A stretch of 64,000 nucleotides of DNA from assembly GCA_026874595.1 (NCBI GenBank), contig CM049315.1, positions 75,716,401 through 75,780,400 on the forward strand, given 5' to 3'. The notes beneath the pieces were generated by a model, which worked only from the letters and a program-made list of their open reading frames with translations, made no database searches and was not told the origin of the DNA. A program made the translations under genes and the position numbers. Below, one piece after another: positions 35,595-46,205 of the stretch (within the stretch, counting starts at the first letter, position 1; the number at the start of each line of letters is the position of its first letter). Source of the stretch: Sipunculus nudus. Lineage: Eukaryota > Annelida > Sipuncula > Golfingiida > Sipunculidae.

Positions 35595-36328
35595 AACTAG
35601 AATATCAGCAGAAGCTGACAAAAGCCCTCAGCCAAAAGAACAGTGTTTAGAGGTGGTAACAGTGACAAGTACTAAATATCTGTTCTCACATGGATGTATA
35701 TCTGTACATGTCTCAGTTATAAATTTAAAATGGAGAGGTATGTACCATGACTCATAACAATCCATCAAATGCTTCCTGAAAATAAGCTTCTAAGTTTTAT
35801 TCTATTATAAGCTCTGTGACCTTGAAAAGCAGGTCAAGGTCACCCATCTTCGAACTTGACCGAGATTTTGTTTATATGCATCTTCACCGAAAAAAATATA
35901 ATTCCTACAGTGAATCCTTTTAGAGATATCCCGCTCACAAGCCCAAAGTTGAAAAAATCCGATAAAAATTCATTAAAAATCAGAAATTGTAGGTGGCACC
36001 ACCAAACTTGTGTAGCTGGTACAGATTATCAGTCCCAATAATCATAGTAAGTTTTGTGAAAATCCACCAAATGGTTCCTGAGTAATAAGCATCTAAGTGT
36101 TTTTCTATAATCAGCTCTAAAATGTAGAAAAATAGGTCAAGGTCACCCATCTTCGAACTTGACTGAGATTTTGTCGATATACATCTTTACCGAGGAAATA
36201 AAATTCTGATGGTGAATCCTTTTCAAGATATCCCGCTCACAAGGTAAAAGTTAACGGAAGCCGGACAGACGGACGGACAGCTTGGGTGACGACAATAGCC
36301 CATCAGCCTAAGGGCTGAGGGCTAAAAA
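35595..36328 (+). mobile_element. Family D hairpin-ended element, compact copy
   Basis: It begins AACTAGAATA-TCAGCAGAAGCTGA. GCCCTCAGCC in the head is complementary to GGGCTGAGGGC at the tail. The right end has GGACAGACGGACGGACAG, then GCTTGGGTGAC and a hairpin (AGCCCATCAGCC-taa-GGGCTGAGGGCT, 36297-36323) followed by A5. Two cores include AGGTCAAGGTCACCCATCTT (near 35831 and 36134) and GATATCCCGCTCACAAG. AGGTGGCACCACC lies at about 35992. It is clearly homologous to 17451-18493. Confidence 0.7.
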
Positions 36329-36989
36329 GTGACTGGGGTTGTTGAGCTGTGACAAACATTTCCTGTGTTGCTGTGTAGTTTTATTATAATCCTGGTGGAG
36401 ATAAATTGTGGTCTCTGACCACTTTCTTCTTATACAACAATTTTTCAGAATCATCGTTAATCAAACAAGTCAAGATATCCCCCTGCATCGACCTATGTTT
36501 AATCATGACAGACATAAACAATCCATACAAACAGCTCCAGCACTAGAGTAAGGACAACTGAGTTTGTAAACACATTAGGATAAAGTGAATCATTATTCTG
36601 TGAGCTTTCACACAGATGTGGCCAGGGAAAAGGGAGGTTGCGACAACGAAAACAATAACTAATGGATTTTAGCTTTCTTGATTGTATCAGCACAAAACTG
36701 AAGTTGGCTTGTCAATTCTTTATCTGATTCTTCATCTGTTTCATTTGGTGCCTTGAGACCTGCTATACCAGAGAGCCCTCAGCTGGCTTTGTTTATTTCA
36801 ACCTAACCCTGTCTATGTACGAGACCTTCAGGAATGGATACTGCAGGTATATACTGGCCCCATTAGCACCTGGCATCGTGAGGAATGGAAACTGCATGCA
36901 CAAAACCAGGTGTTCCACACTCACCTTTGGACTGGTCAGACAGGACATGTATAAAGGTGACCACAAGTCACTGCTCATTACCTCAACTC
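36329..36989. other. Non-coding sequence
   Basis: No gene or complete repeat was recognised. Confidence 0.4.
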
Positions 36990-37520
36990 AACATGGCTGT
37001 GATCACACCCATCTGTCTGTCCAATCATTCTTTATTTCTCTGTCCCATCTGTGTATGTGTTTGTCTATGTACACCCATCTGTCTGTCTCATCTGTCTTTG
37101 CATTTGTCTGTGTACACCCATCTGTGGGTCCCATCTGTCTTTATTTCTCTGTCCCATCTGTGTATGTGTTTGTCTATGTACACCCATCTGTCTGTCTCAT
37201 CTGTCTTTGCATTTGTCTGTGTACACCCATCTGTCCGTCCCATCTGTCTTTATTTCTGTCCCATCTGTGTATGTGTTTGTCTGTGTACACCCATCTGTCT
37301 GTCCCATCTGTCTTTATTTCTCTCTCCCATCTGTGTATGTGTTTGTCTGTGTACACCCACCTGCCTGTACCATCTATCAATGTGTCTGTCTGCATACACC
37401 AATCTGTCTGTCCCATCTGTCTATATCTCATTGTCCCATCTGTCTGTGTTTGTCTATGTACACCCACCTGTCTGTTCCATCTATCAATGTGTCTGTCTGT
37501 GTACATCCATCTGCTTCCTT
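36990..37520. repeat. Compound minisatellite with 42 and 66-bp alternating units
   Basis: TGTACACCCATCTGT blocks recur at spacings near 42, 67, 42, 64, 67, 40, 66 and 43 bp. The true period is therefore a higher-order unit of about 108 bp, present four to five times. The sequence is pyrimidine rich (CTGTCTGTCCCATCTGT). All three plus frames and one minus frame stay open because the unit is stop-poor, which mimics Cys/Leu/Val-rich proteins. Confidence 0.85.
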
Positions 37521-37535
37521 ATATTTAATCATATA

Positions 37536-37917
37536 TTTAGGTATGTACATCTGTAGGGTTCCATTCCTGTGTGATAGGGCTATAGCACTCACTTCCTGTC
37601 ATTTCATTTCATATCCTGGTGTCTTATGCACCTGCCAGTCTTGGGTGTGAAATCATCCTTATTGCTTGGTCATAACACCAAGGAACCCCCAAAAGACACA
37701 CTCAGTTTTGTGAGTGATACATGGCTGTGGGGTACAGCCTTCCCACTGAGTCTGCAGAGTGTTCGTCTTGGGTGGGGACGACTGAAAATTCTGACTTGCG
37801 GTAATTTGTCTCAGATATGAGCTTGCTCATGATCATCACCCCAAGCAGAGATTTGAACTCACAACCTCCTGGTTTAGAGTTTTGTACATACCCTGTCCCT
37901 GTACCACAGAAGCTGGT
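37536..37917 (-). mobile_element. tRNA-derived SINE
   Basis: It is homologous to the SINE at 3406 along most of its length. The minus-strand head at the right end reads CTTCTGTGGTACAGGGACAG (A-box region) and GAGTTCAAATCTC (B box). Body blocks such as TATCCTGGTGTC, AACACCAAGGAACCCCC and CTGTGGGGTACAGCC match. The poly-T tail is reduced. Confidence 0.75.
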
Positions 37918-39064
37918 ATGCATATCAAAAGAAGGAATAAGAATTCTAGTCTTATATACAAGACTGACTTATACACAGGTGTTTACTGTAAATCAATATT
38001 AATCACATGGGAGACAAAACTCCCCAACGTAATGGTCTCTAGGAGATACTGAAATGCAGTTCTGTTTTTATGTACTGTTTGATTATTGACGCAAGACAGA
38101 GAGAAAGCACAGAATAATTTTCTTCCAGTTCTTGCTCCATCTGTTTACAAGCTTTGGTGATTGTATTCTCTGTTCAAAGCCACTTCTCTTAGGGTATCAC
38201 TTTTTCCTGTGTCACTTGTTCACCTGGGACGTGTAGCGCATGAGACATTTACTCTTGATGTATCCTGCGGGACTGTAAGATGAAAAATTTTTTTGACATT
38301 TGTTTTTGACTGTATGGACTGATTTTGTTGTGTTACATTGCTTTTTTTTAAGGTACCTTTTCACATACTTTGTACACATCAATTAAAGAGATTCAACTTA
38401 AAATATTACATAATTTGGGAATAGTTTTTTTAAGCTTTCATCTGGTATTTATTTTCTCTTGTTCTTCTTTCACGTTTTTCTTTTGGAGAGCTGTCACGCA
38501 TGTTATGCACAAGATCAGACATATCATCACACAGTCTTTTTATGGAAATCATCCACACACGGACCATGTTTACTTACAAACAGAACCATAACAACATCTA
38601 ATCAGGTGAACTGGAGATTGTAAGTGTGCTGAACTGTTTTTGCAGGGAAACTTTTGTTATCACGCATAATGAACTAACAGCATGAGGTAGAACAGATGTA
38701 CATGATGTGGCCACGTGCAGCATCAGTGGTCTGATGTGTCAGATCATGTGTGCATGTGTAATTTCAATGGCTGGATGATCTTCAAAGAGATTTAGAAAGC
38801 CTTGATTTTATTACATCAATATCATGACAATCACCCAGTCAAGGCTTTTAGGCATCACAGTACAATACACATGTATTGACTAAAAAATAATTTATAAAAA
38901 ATATGGACCTAATGCAACATATGTCCATTCTGACTAATTTAAAGCACCCATATGTTTTACTCTAATAAACTTGATTGAACCTTTATGATAATGATATGCA
39001 TTGAATATAAAGAGTGGATCCAATTGTTCCTGTTTTTCTGCTAATGTTAGGGCTATATGCATGG
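37918..39064. other. Non-coding sequence
   Basis: No supported gene and no recognised repeat. Confidence 0.4.
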
Positions 39065-39235
39065 AATAAATGTGATTGGCCAGTCTGGCCTTGATCAGGA
39101 TGTGGAATGAATACATGGACTAAATGTGATTGGCCCATCTGACCTTGATATGCATACTGAGTGAATATTAGATCTACATGTGATTGGCCAAAATGGCTTT
39201 GATGTAAAACACAGGACAAATTAGATTGCTTTTAT
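39065..39235. repeat. 54-bp tandem repeat, three copies
   Basis: TGTGATTGGCC blocks start at about 39071, 39125 and 39179, exactly 54 bp apart. Each is followed by a CTGGCCTTGAT-like block. The ATTGG core is an inverted CCAAT motif, but there is no associated gene. Confidence 0.7.
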
Positions 39236-39954
39236 GGCCTTGCTATTTTAAAGAACAGGCCTATGGTTTGTTCATGGTATTACATTTTGAATGGTGATGA
39301 AAATTACATTATAAAAAATAAAAATGGTGATGAGTGCACCCTCAGGTTTTATATGCACGTGGCTATGAAAAATTCAAAAGCCAATATCTATACACTCACA
39401 AACTGACAGTGAATTTTTAATAGTCCTGTTCAAATTTTGTCATTACTGGTATACTCCAGCATGAACCTAATAAATAATTTTATGAATCACAGGTCTGTTA
39501 TATCAGGTTCAATAATTTTACAACAAAAACAACTAACAACTGATAAAAAAGTGATAATTAACTGCATGATTATTTCATGTGTCTGCTGCAGCTATTATTT
39601 TCAAAATTTGAGGGACCTATAGCTGACACCATTTTGACAAAAAAAGACATGCTTTCATATTTCTGGATTCCAGGGAAATCTGCTGATGCCTGTAAGGAAA
39701 GTAGTAATTGTCAACATGAATCATGTGAAGACTTAATACACTGCAATATTAATGCCAATCAAGAGATAGCGCTTTGAGTGTCACTAATTTGTGTCAAGCC
39801 TGTAATATGTTCCCGTAAACATGTAAGAAACTTCTGCAGAAATATATGACTTCTTAACATTTCCATACTTAATCCTTCACAACCAGTTACATGAAAGAGC
39901 ATCAAATTTTATCTATCATAATGAAAAAAAAAAATGACCAATCATCAGTGTAAT
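39236..39954. other. Non-coding sequence
   Basis: A short open frame near 39577-39777 has no donor, domain or start support. Nothing else was seen. Confidence 0.35.
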
Positions 39955-40240
39955 CAAATGTAATCATGAATGCAAGCTCAAGAAATGTTCAGGGCATTTC
40001 AGTAATTAGCCAATAAAAAATCCATAAGATTTCAGTGTGGATCCGGTAATTGATCTGGATTCAGGAATGTCATCAAGGAATATTCACAAATGTAAAGTCA
40101 CTTATGCATGAATGATCCTGAGAATATGGACCAAATATATAAGTGAATGCAAACACAGACTGGGGAACATCCCATGATAAGGACCCCCCCCCCCCCACAT
40201 TGCAGAGGCTTGCATTCCTTAGAATGCAGATTTTTTTGGA
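39955..40240 (+). repeat. Dispersed repeat F
   Basis: Shares GTGTGGATCCGG, GATCTGGATTCAGGAA, ATTCACAAATGTA and the terminal hairpin TGCATTC-ctta-GAATGCA with the copies at 45875 and 47170. A 13-bp poly-C run lies at 40184-40196 within it. Confidence 0.7.
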
Positions 40241-40751
40241 TATTAATGTCATACTGACTTAGAATAAAACAAAGGTTATTCTGACTGACTCTGTATAAGT
40301 CTGCATTGATATATTCATTAATATATTCATGAACCTACCAGCAATTTATGTATTTAATGGTACATTATCTTGGCAGGTGCCAGGAAAACAAGCAATGATC
40401 TGTCAGAACAATCTGGACTGTCATGAACTAGATTTCTTTTTATAAAATGAATATTCTAGCATTACTATAAGAATTCATAATTGGCTTTTTTTAAATCAAA
40501 AGCTAGCCTCTTGGGTCAGTTGTAACACCATGTGCTAAATGTGACACGACAAGATAAGAGTGATCTCAGTGTCACTGGGGTAATTTCACAGTAACATGAA
40601 TATCTCTGCTTCCATGTAAATCTCATCATCTAGGGGTCTACTGCAAGAAATTTCTCAAGTCTTTATCAAGTGATTAATTTATATTTTGTCTAAGGTTCCC
40701 ATGGAGTAAAAAGGATATAGATATTTTGATTTCATTTTTTTAATGTTTCAG
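40241..40751 (+). other. Probable intron 3' end upstream of the receptor gene
   Basis: The sequence immediately before the receptor coding region ends in GATTTCATTTTTTTAATGTTTCAG. In parts this is a T-rich tract at 40729-40741 and TTTCAG at 40746-40751, a consensus 3' splice site. It implies at least one upstream, probably untranslated exon outside or further left in the window. That exon was not identified. Confidence 0.55.
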
Positions 40752-40772
40752 ATTACTGCTTCTGAACCCGCA

Positions 40773-42518
40773 ATGGCATCTACCTACACACAGGGCAATG
40801 TGCTGGCACAGAACTCGTCTTCAAAGGGTTACCTGGATGCAAGCTTACAAAACCCTGTCAGTCCTGATTCAAACTGCATCAATCCATGCCAGTACCGACT
40901 CAAGACCTACTCCGTGGCGACCAGCCTCACTTTCATATGCACCTTTGGGGCAGCTGGGATATTATTTCATGTTGGTACTCTTTTGGCATTCAAGCTCAAG
41001 AAATCTACTCATAAACTGTATTATGGATTGAATATAAGCCTGAGTGTTGTTGATTTCGCGTTTTGTATTCTCTGGCTTCTCAGTGACATCATATATACGA
41101 CAGCCAACCACCTTGGCTTGAGCCTACCATACCAATTTTGTTATTTACATGGAGCCATATATGCCATCGGTTCTAGCACTGTGCTTGTGGGCATAACCTT
41201 CCTGGCTATACAAAAAATATGCATGTTAAAAAAATACAAAACATGTGTGATACATTTGATTGTATGCACTGGAATAGCAGCTAAAATCGTGCTCCCCATT
41301 TTATTCACACTGGCATTTACAGTAGATTATGGTTTGGTGGTTCCCTATAAAATATGTGTACTCAACTGTTCCTGCTCCCAGCGGGATAACACACCCAACA
41401 TGCCTATATATATGATAATCAGTGTAACTTCCCTTTTTCTCTTTCTCCTCATCATCGCAGCTTTGCTTGCAACACACTTGTGGATACTAGCATGCTCTCT
41501 GCGTAAGCAAACTATGGCACTTCACCACAAAAGACACAGCCTGCAAAAGCTGACGGTGGATTCTTCCGAGTTCGTCGAGTCTAATCAGGACAGTTTAGTG
41601 TCTGGATCGAGCCATAAAGGTGATTGTACAACAAGCAGACCACGTGTAGCGTTCATGCAGAGAGGCTTAAAGTCTGATGACGAAGACGAAGATGTAAATG
41701 GAGGTACAATCGATCAGCAGATGAGGATGAGGGCGATATCAGGTCGTAGACACACAGTCGCAAATATTGGTGATACACCTATGCGTGGGATGCATCGTGG
41801 ATCGTTTAGTGATATCACCAGCGGGAGACCATCAAGTAATTACGGATATGTACGAAAGTGGTCTGTAGATATCACTGCTCTTCAAGACCAACTAGAGAAC
41901 CCAAAGATTCACGATCCTAACTTCCCGTTCAAAGATCTGGCAGTCATTAAAGACCACGCTAACGGTGATCAAAACGCCACAAACAAAGATAATAAAAAAG
42001 ACGAGGGCTGTAACACCGGCAAAACTGACGGCATTACAAAACGAGTAAACATACAGCAGTGTCATGATGTCATCCAAGTACTACCCGTGACACCTACCTC
42101 CGTTATTGTAGACAACACCAATAAGGTGGACATGACAGAAACGGATGAAGACACTGAGTTGGATCGACATAGACAGTGTCTCGTGAGCAATCGCCGACAG
42201 CTAAATACGGGTATAGCCTGTCTGTGCTTGGTTCTTACGACTGCCATGGGCTTCCTGCCTGTGTATATATTCATCCTGGTGGCCAATTGGTTGGATGCCT
42301 CACTCAGCATCAACATGACACGGATTCTGACAAGTGTTAGCATGTTTCCTCTCGTTCTTCATCCGCTGTTCTTGTCCTGCATGGAGCAAAAAATATACCA
42401 AGCCCTGGAGCGGCTTAAATACACACTCACTCACTGTCAATGTGTGTGTTATTGTAACCTGCTCCCGGAGAAGAAACAACCACCCGTTGAGACCACAGAG
42501 TCTCTGATGCAAGCGTAG
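40773..42518 (+). CDS. Orphan rhodopsin-like (class A) seven-transmembrane receptor with very long third intracellular loop
   Basis: The 581-residue protein is encoded in one exon. The start is ATG 40773 (GCAATGG, purine at -3 and G at +4). An in-frame ATG at 40743 lies inside the upstream splice-acceptor tract. Seven hydrophobic segments are visible at about 47-73, 83-108, 123-150, 158-184, 212-240, 479-505 and 514-536. A Cys at the start of TM3 (FCYLHGA) and Cys in loop 2 (ICVLNCSC) allow the usual disulphide. TM6 keeps a proline (GFLPVY). The DRY motif is replaced by IQK and NPxxY by HPLFL, so signalling may be atypical. Loop 3 is about 235 residues, acidic and Ser-rich. It holds basophilic kinase-like sites (GRRHTVA, HRGSFSD, RKWSVD) and DDEDED. 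The Cys-rich tail (HCQCVCYC) could be palmitoylated. Asn-Ser-Ser in the N-terminus may be glycosylated, and no signal peptide is evident. The ligand and subfamily are unknown. Confidence 0.85.
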   Translation: MASTYTQGNVLAQNSSSKGYLDASLQNPVSPDSNCINPCQYRLKTYSVATSLTFICTFGAAGILFHVGTLLAFKLKKSTHKLYYGLNISLSVVDFAFCILWLLSDIIYTTANHLGLSLPYQFCYLHGAIYAIGSSTVLVGITFLAIQKICMLKKYKTCVIHLIVCTGIAAKIVLPILFTLAFTVDYGLVVPYKICVLNCSCSQRDNTPNMPIYMIISVTSLFLFLLIIAALLATHLWILACSLRKQTMALHHKRHSLQKLTVDSSEFVESNQDSLVSGSSHKGDCTTSRPRVAFMQRGLKSDDEDEDVNGGTIDQQMRMRAISGRRHTVANIGDTPMRGMHRGSFSDITSGRPSSNYGYVRKWSVDITALQDQLENPKIHDPNFPFKDLAVIKDHANGDQNATNKDNKKDEGCNTGKTDGITKRVNIQQCHDVIQVLPVTPTSVIVDNTNKVDMTETDEDTELDRHRQCLVSNRRQLNTGIACLCLVLTTAMGFLPVYIFILVANWLDASLSINMTRILTSVSMFPLVLHPLFLSCMEQKIYQALERLKYTLTHCQCVCYCNLLPEKKQPPVETTESLMQA

Positions 42519-42647
42519 TTTCTTGCGATAAGCAGAAAAACCTTCGTCTCGATCACTCTTGTGGACTATTTGTACTGGGCATTGCATGTTACTGGTTTCT
42601 TGACCCTTTCCCTTTTATCTCTTCTTTATTTGTACAGTTCCATTACC

Positions 42648-42653
42648 AATAAA
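42648..42653 (+). other. Poly(A) signal of the receptor gene
   Basis: AATAAA lies 130 bp after the stop codon at 42518 and is the first such hexamer downstream. It would give a short 3' untranslated region of about 150 nt. Confidence 0.65.
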
Positions 42654-42669
42654 CAGTGTTACACCCTTC

Positions 42670-43189
42670 ATGGTACTTATCCATCAAACTGCATGGTATT
42701 TAATTCTCAGTTGAATCCGTGTTAATTATTTTCATAATAACTCATAAACATGCATTGTACATAATTGTGATTTTTATTGCACATCAAACCTACGTCTTAT
42801 ATTGTCTTTGAGAAAGTGTGTGAGAAGGAGAGAAATAAAAAGAGAAAGAGTGAGGGAAAGAAAATGGAGAGAAACAAATGAATGCATTGCCTGGAGTACT
42901 TTTTTAAACATGTATTAATGCAGAAAAAAATCGCTGACAGAAAGCATCAATGAATGTTCCTTTTATTAATTACATTGATTGAGGGATGTGCTCTACAGTT
43001 AAGTGTTTTCAGAACAGGGTGGGAAAAACTGTTAAAAGTTAACAAGATTTTTTTTTATTTAAAAAAAAAATTCCCATTCTTTTTCTTAACCCAAGTATAT
43101 AGAAACTTCAAAGGAAGAAGACATAATAATGACAATATAGCATTTGGAATATGTTCATCAGCATAGTTAATCCTTACACAGCACCATCT
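42670..43189. other. Non-coding sequence downstream of the receptor
   Basis: AT-rich sequence with a purine-rich patch (GAGAAAGAGTGAGGGAAAGA) near 42841. No gene was seen. Confidence 0.4.
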
Positions 43190-43760
43190 ACAGGCCTGGG
43201 ATCTAATCTTGAAAAATGTGTTGCAAAATGATTCAACACTGACACTCACCTAGCACAGGTTGAACTTTGCTGAAAATTAAACTCAGATGAGAACCTGTAT
43301 TGGTTAATATTTATAATGAGCTTCATGAATATCCATCAGATTTTTGGTAGGTCATCATGGTGCCACCAAAGTCTGGTGACCTCTGACCTCATTAAATATG
43401 CATGAATTTAGCTATTTAAATAAGCATGGATTTTGCCAGGAAATAAACTTAGGTAGAAATTATATTGGTTAACATTTCTGTTGAATTTCATCAAAATCTA
43501 TCATATCCCTGATTATGTCAGTTATCAAGACATGTACCATCACAAAGTTGCCTGGGGACCTCTGACCTCATTAAATATGCATGGATTATGCCTATAATCA
43601 AACTTGGGTGAGATAATCTATTGGTAAGCAGTTATGGTGAAAATCCATCAAAGCCCTGGTAATTTATCACAGCAACACTAAAAGTATTTGACAAGCGAAC
43701 AGACTGACTGTGAGTATACCATAATATGTCCCATCATAGAAGGGCATATAAATTTAAAAT
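43190..43760 (+). repeat. Degenerate tandem cores, about 180-190-bp unit, with terminal inverted repeat
   Basis: GGTGACCTCTGACCTCATTA and GGGGACCTCTGACCTCATTA lie about 185 bp apart, each followed by AATATGCATG and ATTGGTTAACA- or ATTGGTAAGCA-like blocks. The right end, ATATGTCCC...GGGCATAT, forms an imperfect inverted repeat. This is another non-autonomous core-repeat element. Confidence 0.5.
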
Positions 43761-44795
43761 ATAATCTGCTAAAACAAAGATGGCTACTTATGCATGGACA
43801 CATCGAATCTGTCAGATCATCGTTAAGTGTAAAAAAAAGCCGTGAAACTGGAGATTTAATTTAAAATTCTTAATTACTATATTAGCCCTTTTTTTCATAT
43901 GCAGTTTTCTGGGAAATTACTGAAAATTTTTAAAAAATTATCTCTGAAAAACAGGTGGACATGGTTTGGTAGAATGGAGTATAAGGAACAATGAGCCACA
44001 GCATCTTCTGCCTTATATCTTTTGCCTTCAGAGGAAAAAGGATGGAGCAGGTATCACAATTTTAATGAAACCGGAAGACAACCAGACAGGCTCACATAGG
44101 AAAATATATCCTGAGCTCAGCTATGGGGATGGATATACCATTAGATATTAGTTCACCAGTAGCTGTGAAGTCAGGTCTAGTTCCTTGTAAATGAGAACCC
44201 ACACAGAGTAATTGTCAGATACAGGGAGAATATCCCCAAAGACGTCTGCTGTCTGAATTAAAAATCTGTACCCCCAGCAATCATGGAATGTGACCAGACA
44301 GACGAGGTGACAGACAGTAATTACCACAGGGAATTACTGTGAATGAAGTGATGATATATATAAAGATAAGGGTTGGGATGGTATCAGTTTAAATTTATCT
44401 AATCAGATAATGAAATCAATTTATCATGGTATATGGCGATACCATTATATCAGATTCTGGTGTGAGAACTCGCATATCTGTTGTCATGTCACTCTTACCT
44501 CACCAATACTTCCACAGATTACCAATTACTGGGCAAATCCCCAATTAGTTTTTGGAGAACACAGTTCCATCCATCTGGCAAACACTGTCACTTTGAACAT
44601 ACCTACACCCAATAATTTTCAATAATAATGATTATTTTTTTTTTAATTTCATGTAATTCATTAAAAATAAATGTCATTTTTTAAATAAATGTCATGCAGA
44701 CCTACCCATATCATGACAATGGGTAATTAACAGATACTGGCAACCATTCTAACTCTAGTAAAGATATAAGTTTACACAGATCTCCAACCTCATTG
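43761..44795. other. Non-coding sequence with one palindromic site
   Basis: No gene. CAGTAATT (44315-44322) and AATTACTG (44332-44339) form a perfect 8-bp inverted repeat with homeodomain-type ATTA cores. Confidence 0.4.
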
Positions 44796-44915
44796 GCTTC
44801 TGTGGCTCACTGCCCCCCTTAGCTGCTCAGGGGTAATTTGGAACTCGAATTCGAGTTTGATTCTCAGCCAAGGCAGTGAGATTTTTCACCCAGGGTAAGC
44901 TGATTCTGTGAGGTT
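44796..44915 (+). mobile_element. SINE head fragment
   Basis: GGCTTCTGTGGCTCA and the decayed B box GAGTTTGATTCTC are followed by GGCAGTGAGATTTTTCAC. This resembles the tRNA-like head and body start of the SINE at 3406, here in plus orientation and without a tail. Confidence 0.5.
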
Positions 44916-45874
44916 ATTGTTTCATACTTAATAATAACCATGCATATTAAATCCTCATATGGAAGTTCCTAGCAAAATAACTTTAAAGAAATATTGTGAA
45001 AAATTAGTTGGATCTGTTCCACAAAGGGACTGTTAAAATTTGGCAATTTTTTTTTATAATATTAGTGTTATAACTAAAACATATCCCCAAAGACTGAAAA
45101 AGAAACCAGCCTTACAGATCATACTTTTTTAATTATTCCGGAACAGCATTTGAGCAATATTTAAAACAGAAAGGCTGTTTTTCACAAGGTTTCAGTCTGA
45201 CACTGGTGACAGTCAAGGTCATTGGTCAAAGGAATACTTATATAACAGCTGCTGGCTGTTGGTGTGAAAAAAAGTCTAAATAAATGTTACAATCAGATTA
45301 AAGGCTCACAACTTATGGATGATGCCCTGTCAACCAGATACAAGACATAGAGTAATCCACAAGGTGGCAAAATTAAATATATATATTTTTTCATGTCATG
45401 GTTCGGGTCATCTAAAAGTCAGAGCACCATGATACACTTGTTTATAAGAGTACTACACTGTGGAATGATATAAATCTTTGACAGAATGATTGCTAAATTT
45501 TAATGGTGGAACAGACACATATCTCAATGTCAAACACCTCAGAGCCAAGGGCAGCAAAGTGGAAAGCTGATAAGAAAAGACACCAGTTCTCCTATTGAAA
45601 TCTCTTCAGCTTTGTACGGGGCTGATTAAGAGGGGTACAGGGGGTGCGTGCCCTTTCTTTTATGACCTTAAAAAAAGCTGGGAAATTGATTGGTTTGGTT
45701 TCATACTTGTGGGGTTAAATTTTTGCACTTTTCACTTTTAACTTAAGATTCTGGTTGACTGAACTAATGCAATTGGTGGATTCTATGGTCAAGCTGAAGA
45801 ACCTTAAAAATCAAACAACCGTTAGTAAAATCAATGCCCACGGCTATCAAGAGGGATTATTACCACCACTAGGA
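44916..45874. other. Non-coding sequence
   Basis: No gene or recognised repeat. Confidence 0.4.
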
Positions 45875-46205
45875 GGGTATGTCTCCATCTGTGTTAGTGT
45901 GTTTGTTTGTGTGTTGGTCCACAACATAACTCATGCATCATGAATGCAATCTCATCAAATTTTCAGGGTATTTCTTAAATGGGCCAATGATGAATTGATA
46001 AGATTTTGGTGTGGATCAGGCCCATGATCCAGATTCAGGAACATCAATTGAGAATATTCACAAATGTACAGTCACTCATGCATGAGTGAAGTAAGAACTT
46101 GGGCCAAATTACGTGAATGCAAAGATGGTTTTGGAAATCCCACAACAGGCCCCCCGGCCCCACATGGAGAAGGCTTGCATTCCTCAGAATGCAGATTTCT
46201 GGTTC
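45875..46205 (+). repeat. Dispersed repeat F
   Basis: Contains TGTGTTAGTGTGTTTG, GGGCCAATGATGAATTGATA, GTGTGGATCAGG and CCAGATTCAGGAACATC. The right-end hairpin is TGCATTC-ctca-GAATGCA. Confidence 0.7.

Noticed and set aside
36815-37650. Cys/Val/Leu-rich open frames up to 237 codons
   Set aside because: They coincide with the CTGTCCCATCTGT minisatellite, exist in several frames at once, and look like low-complexity translation products.
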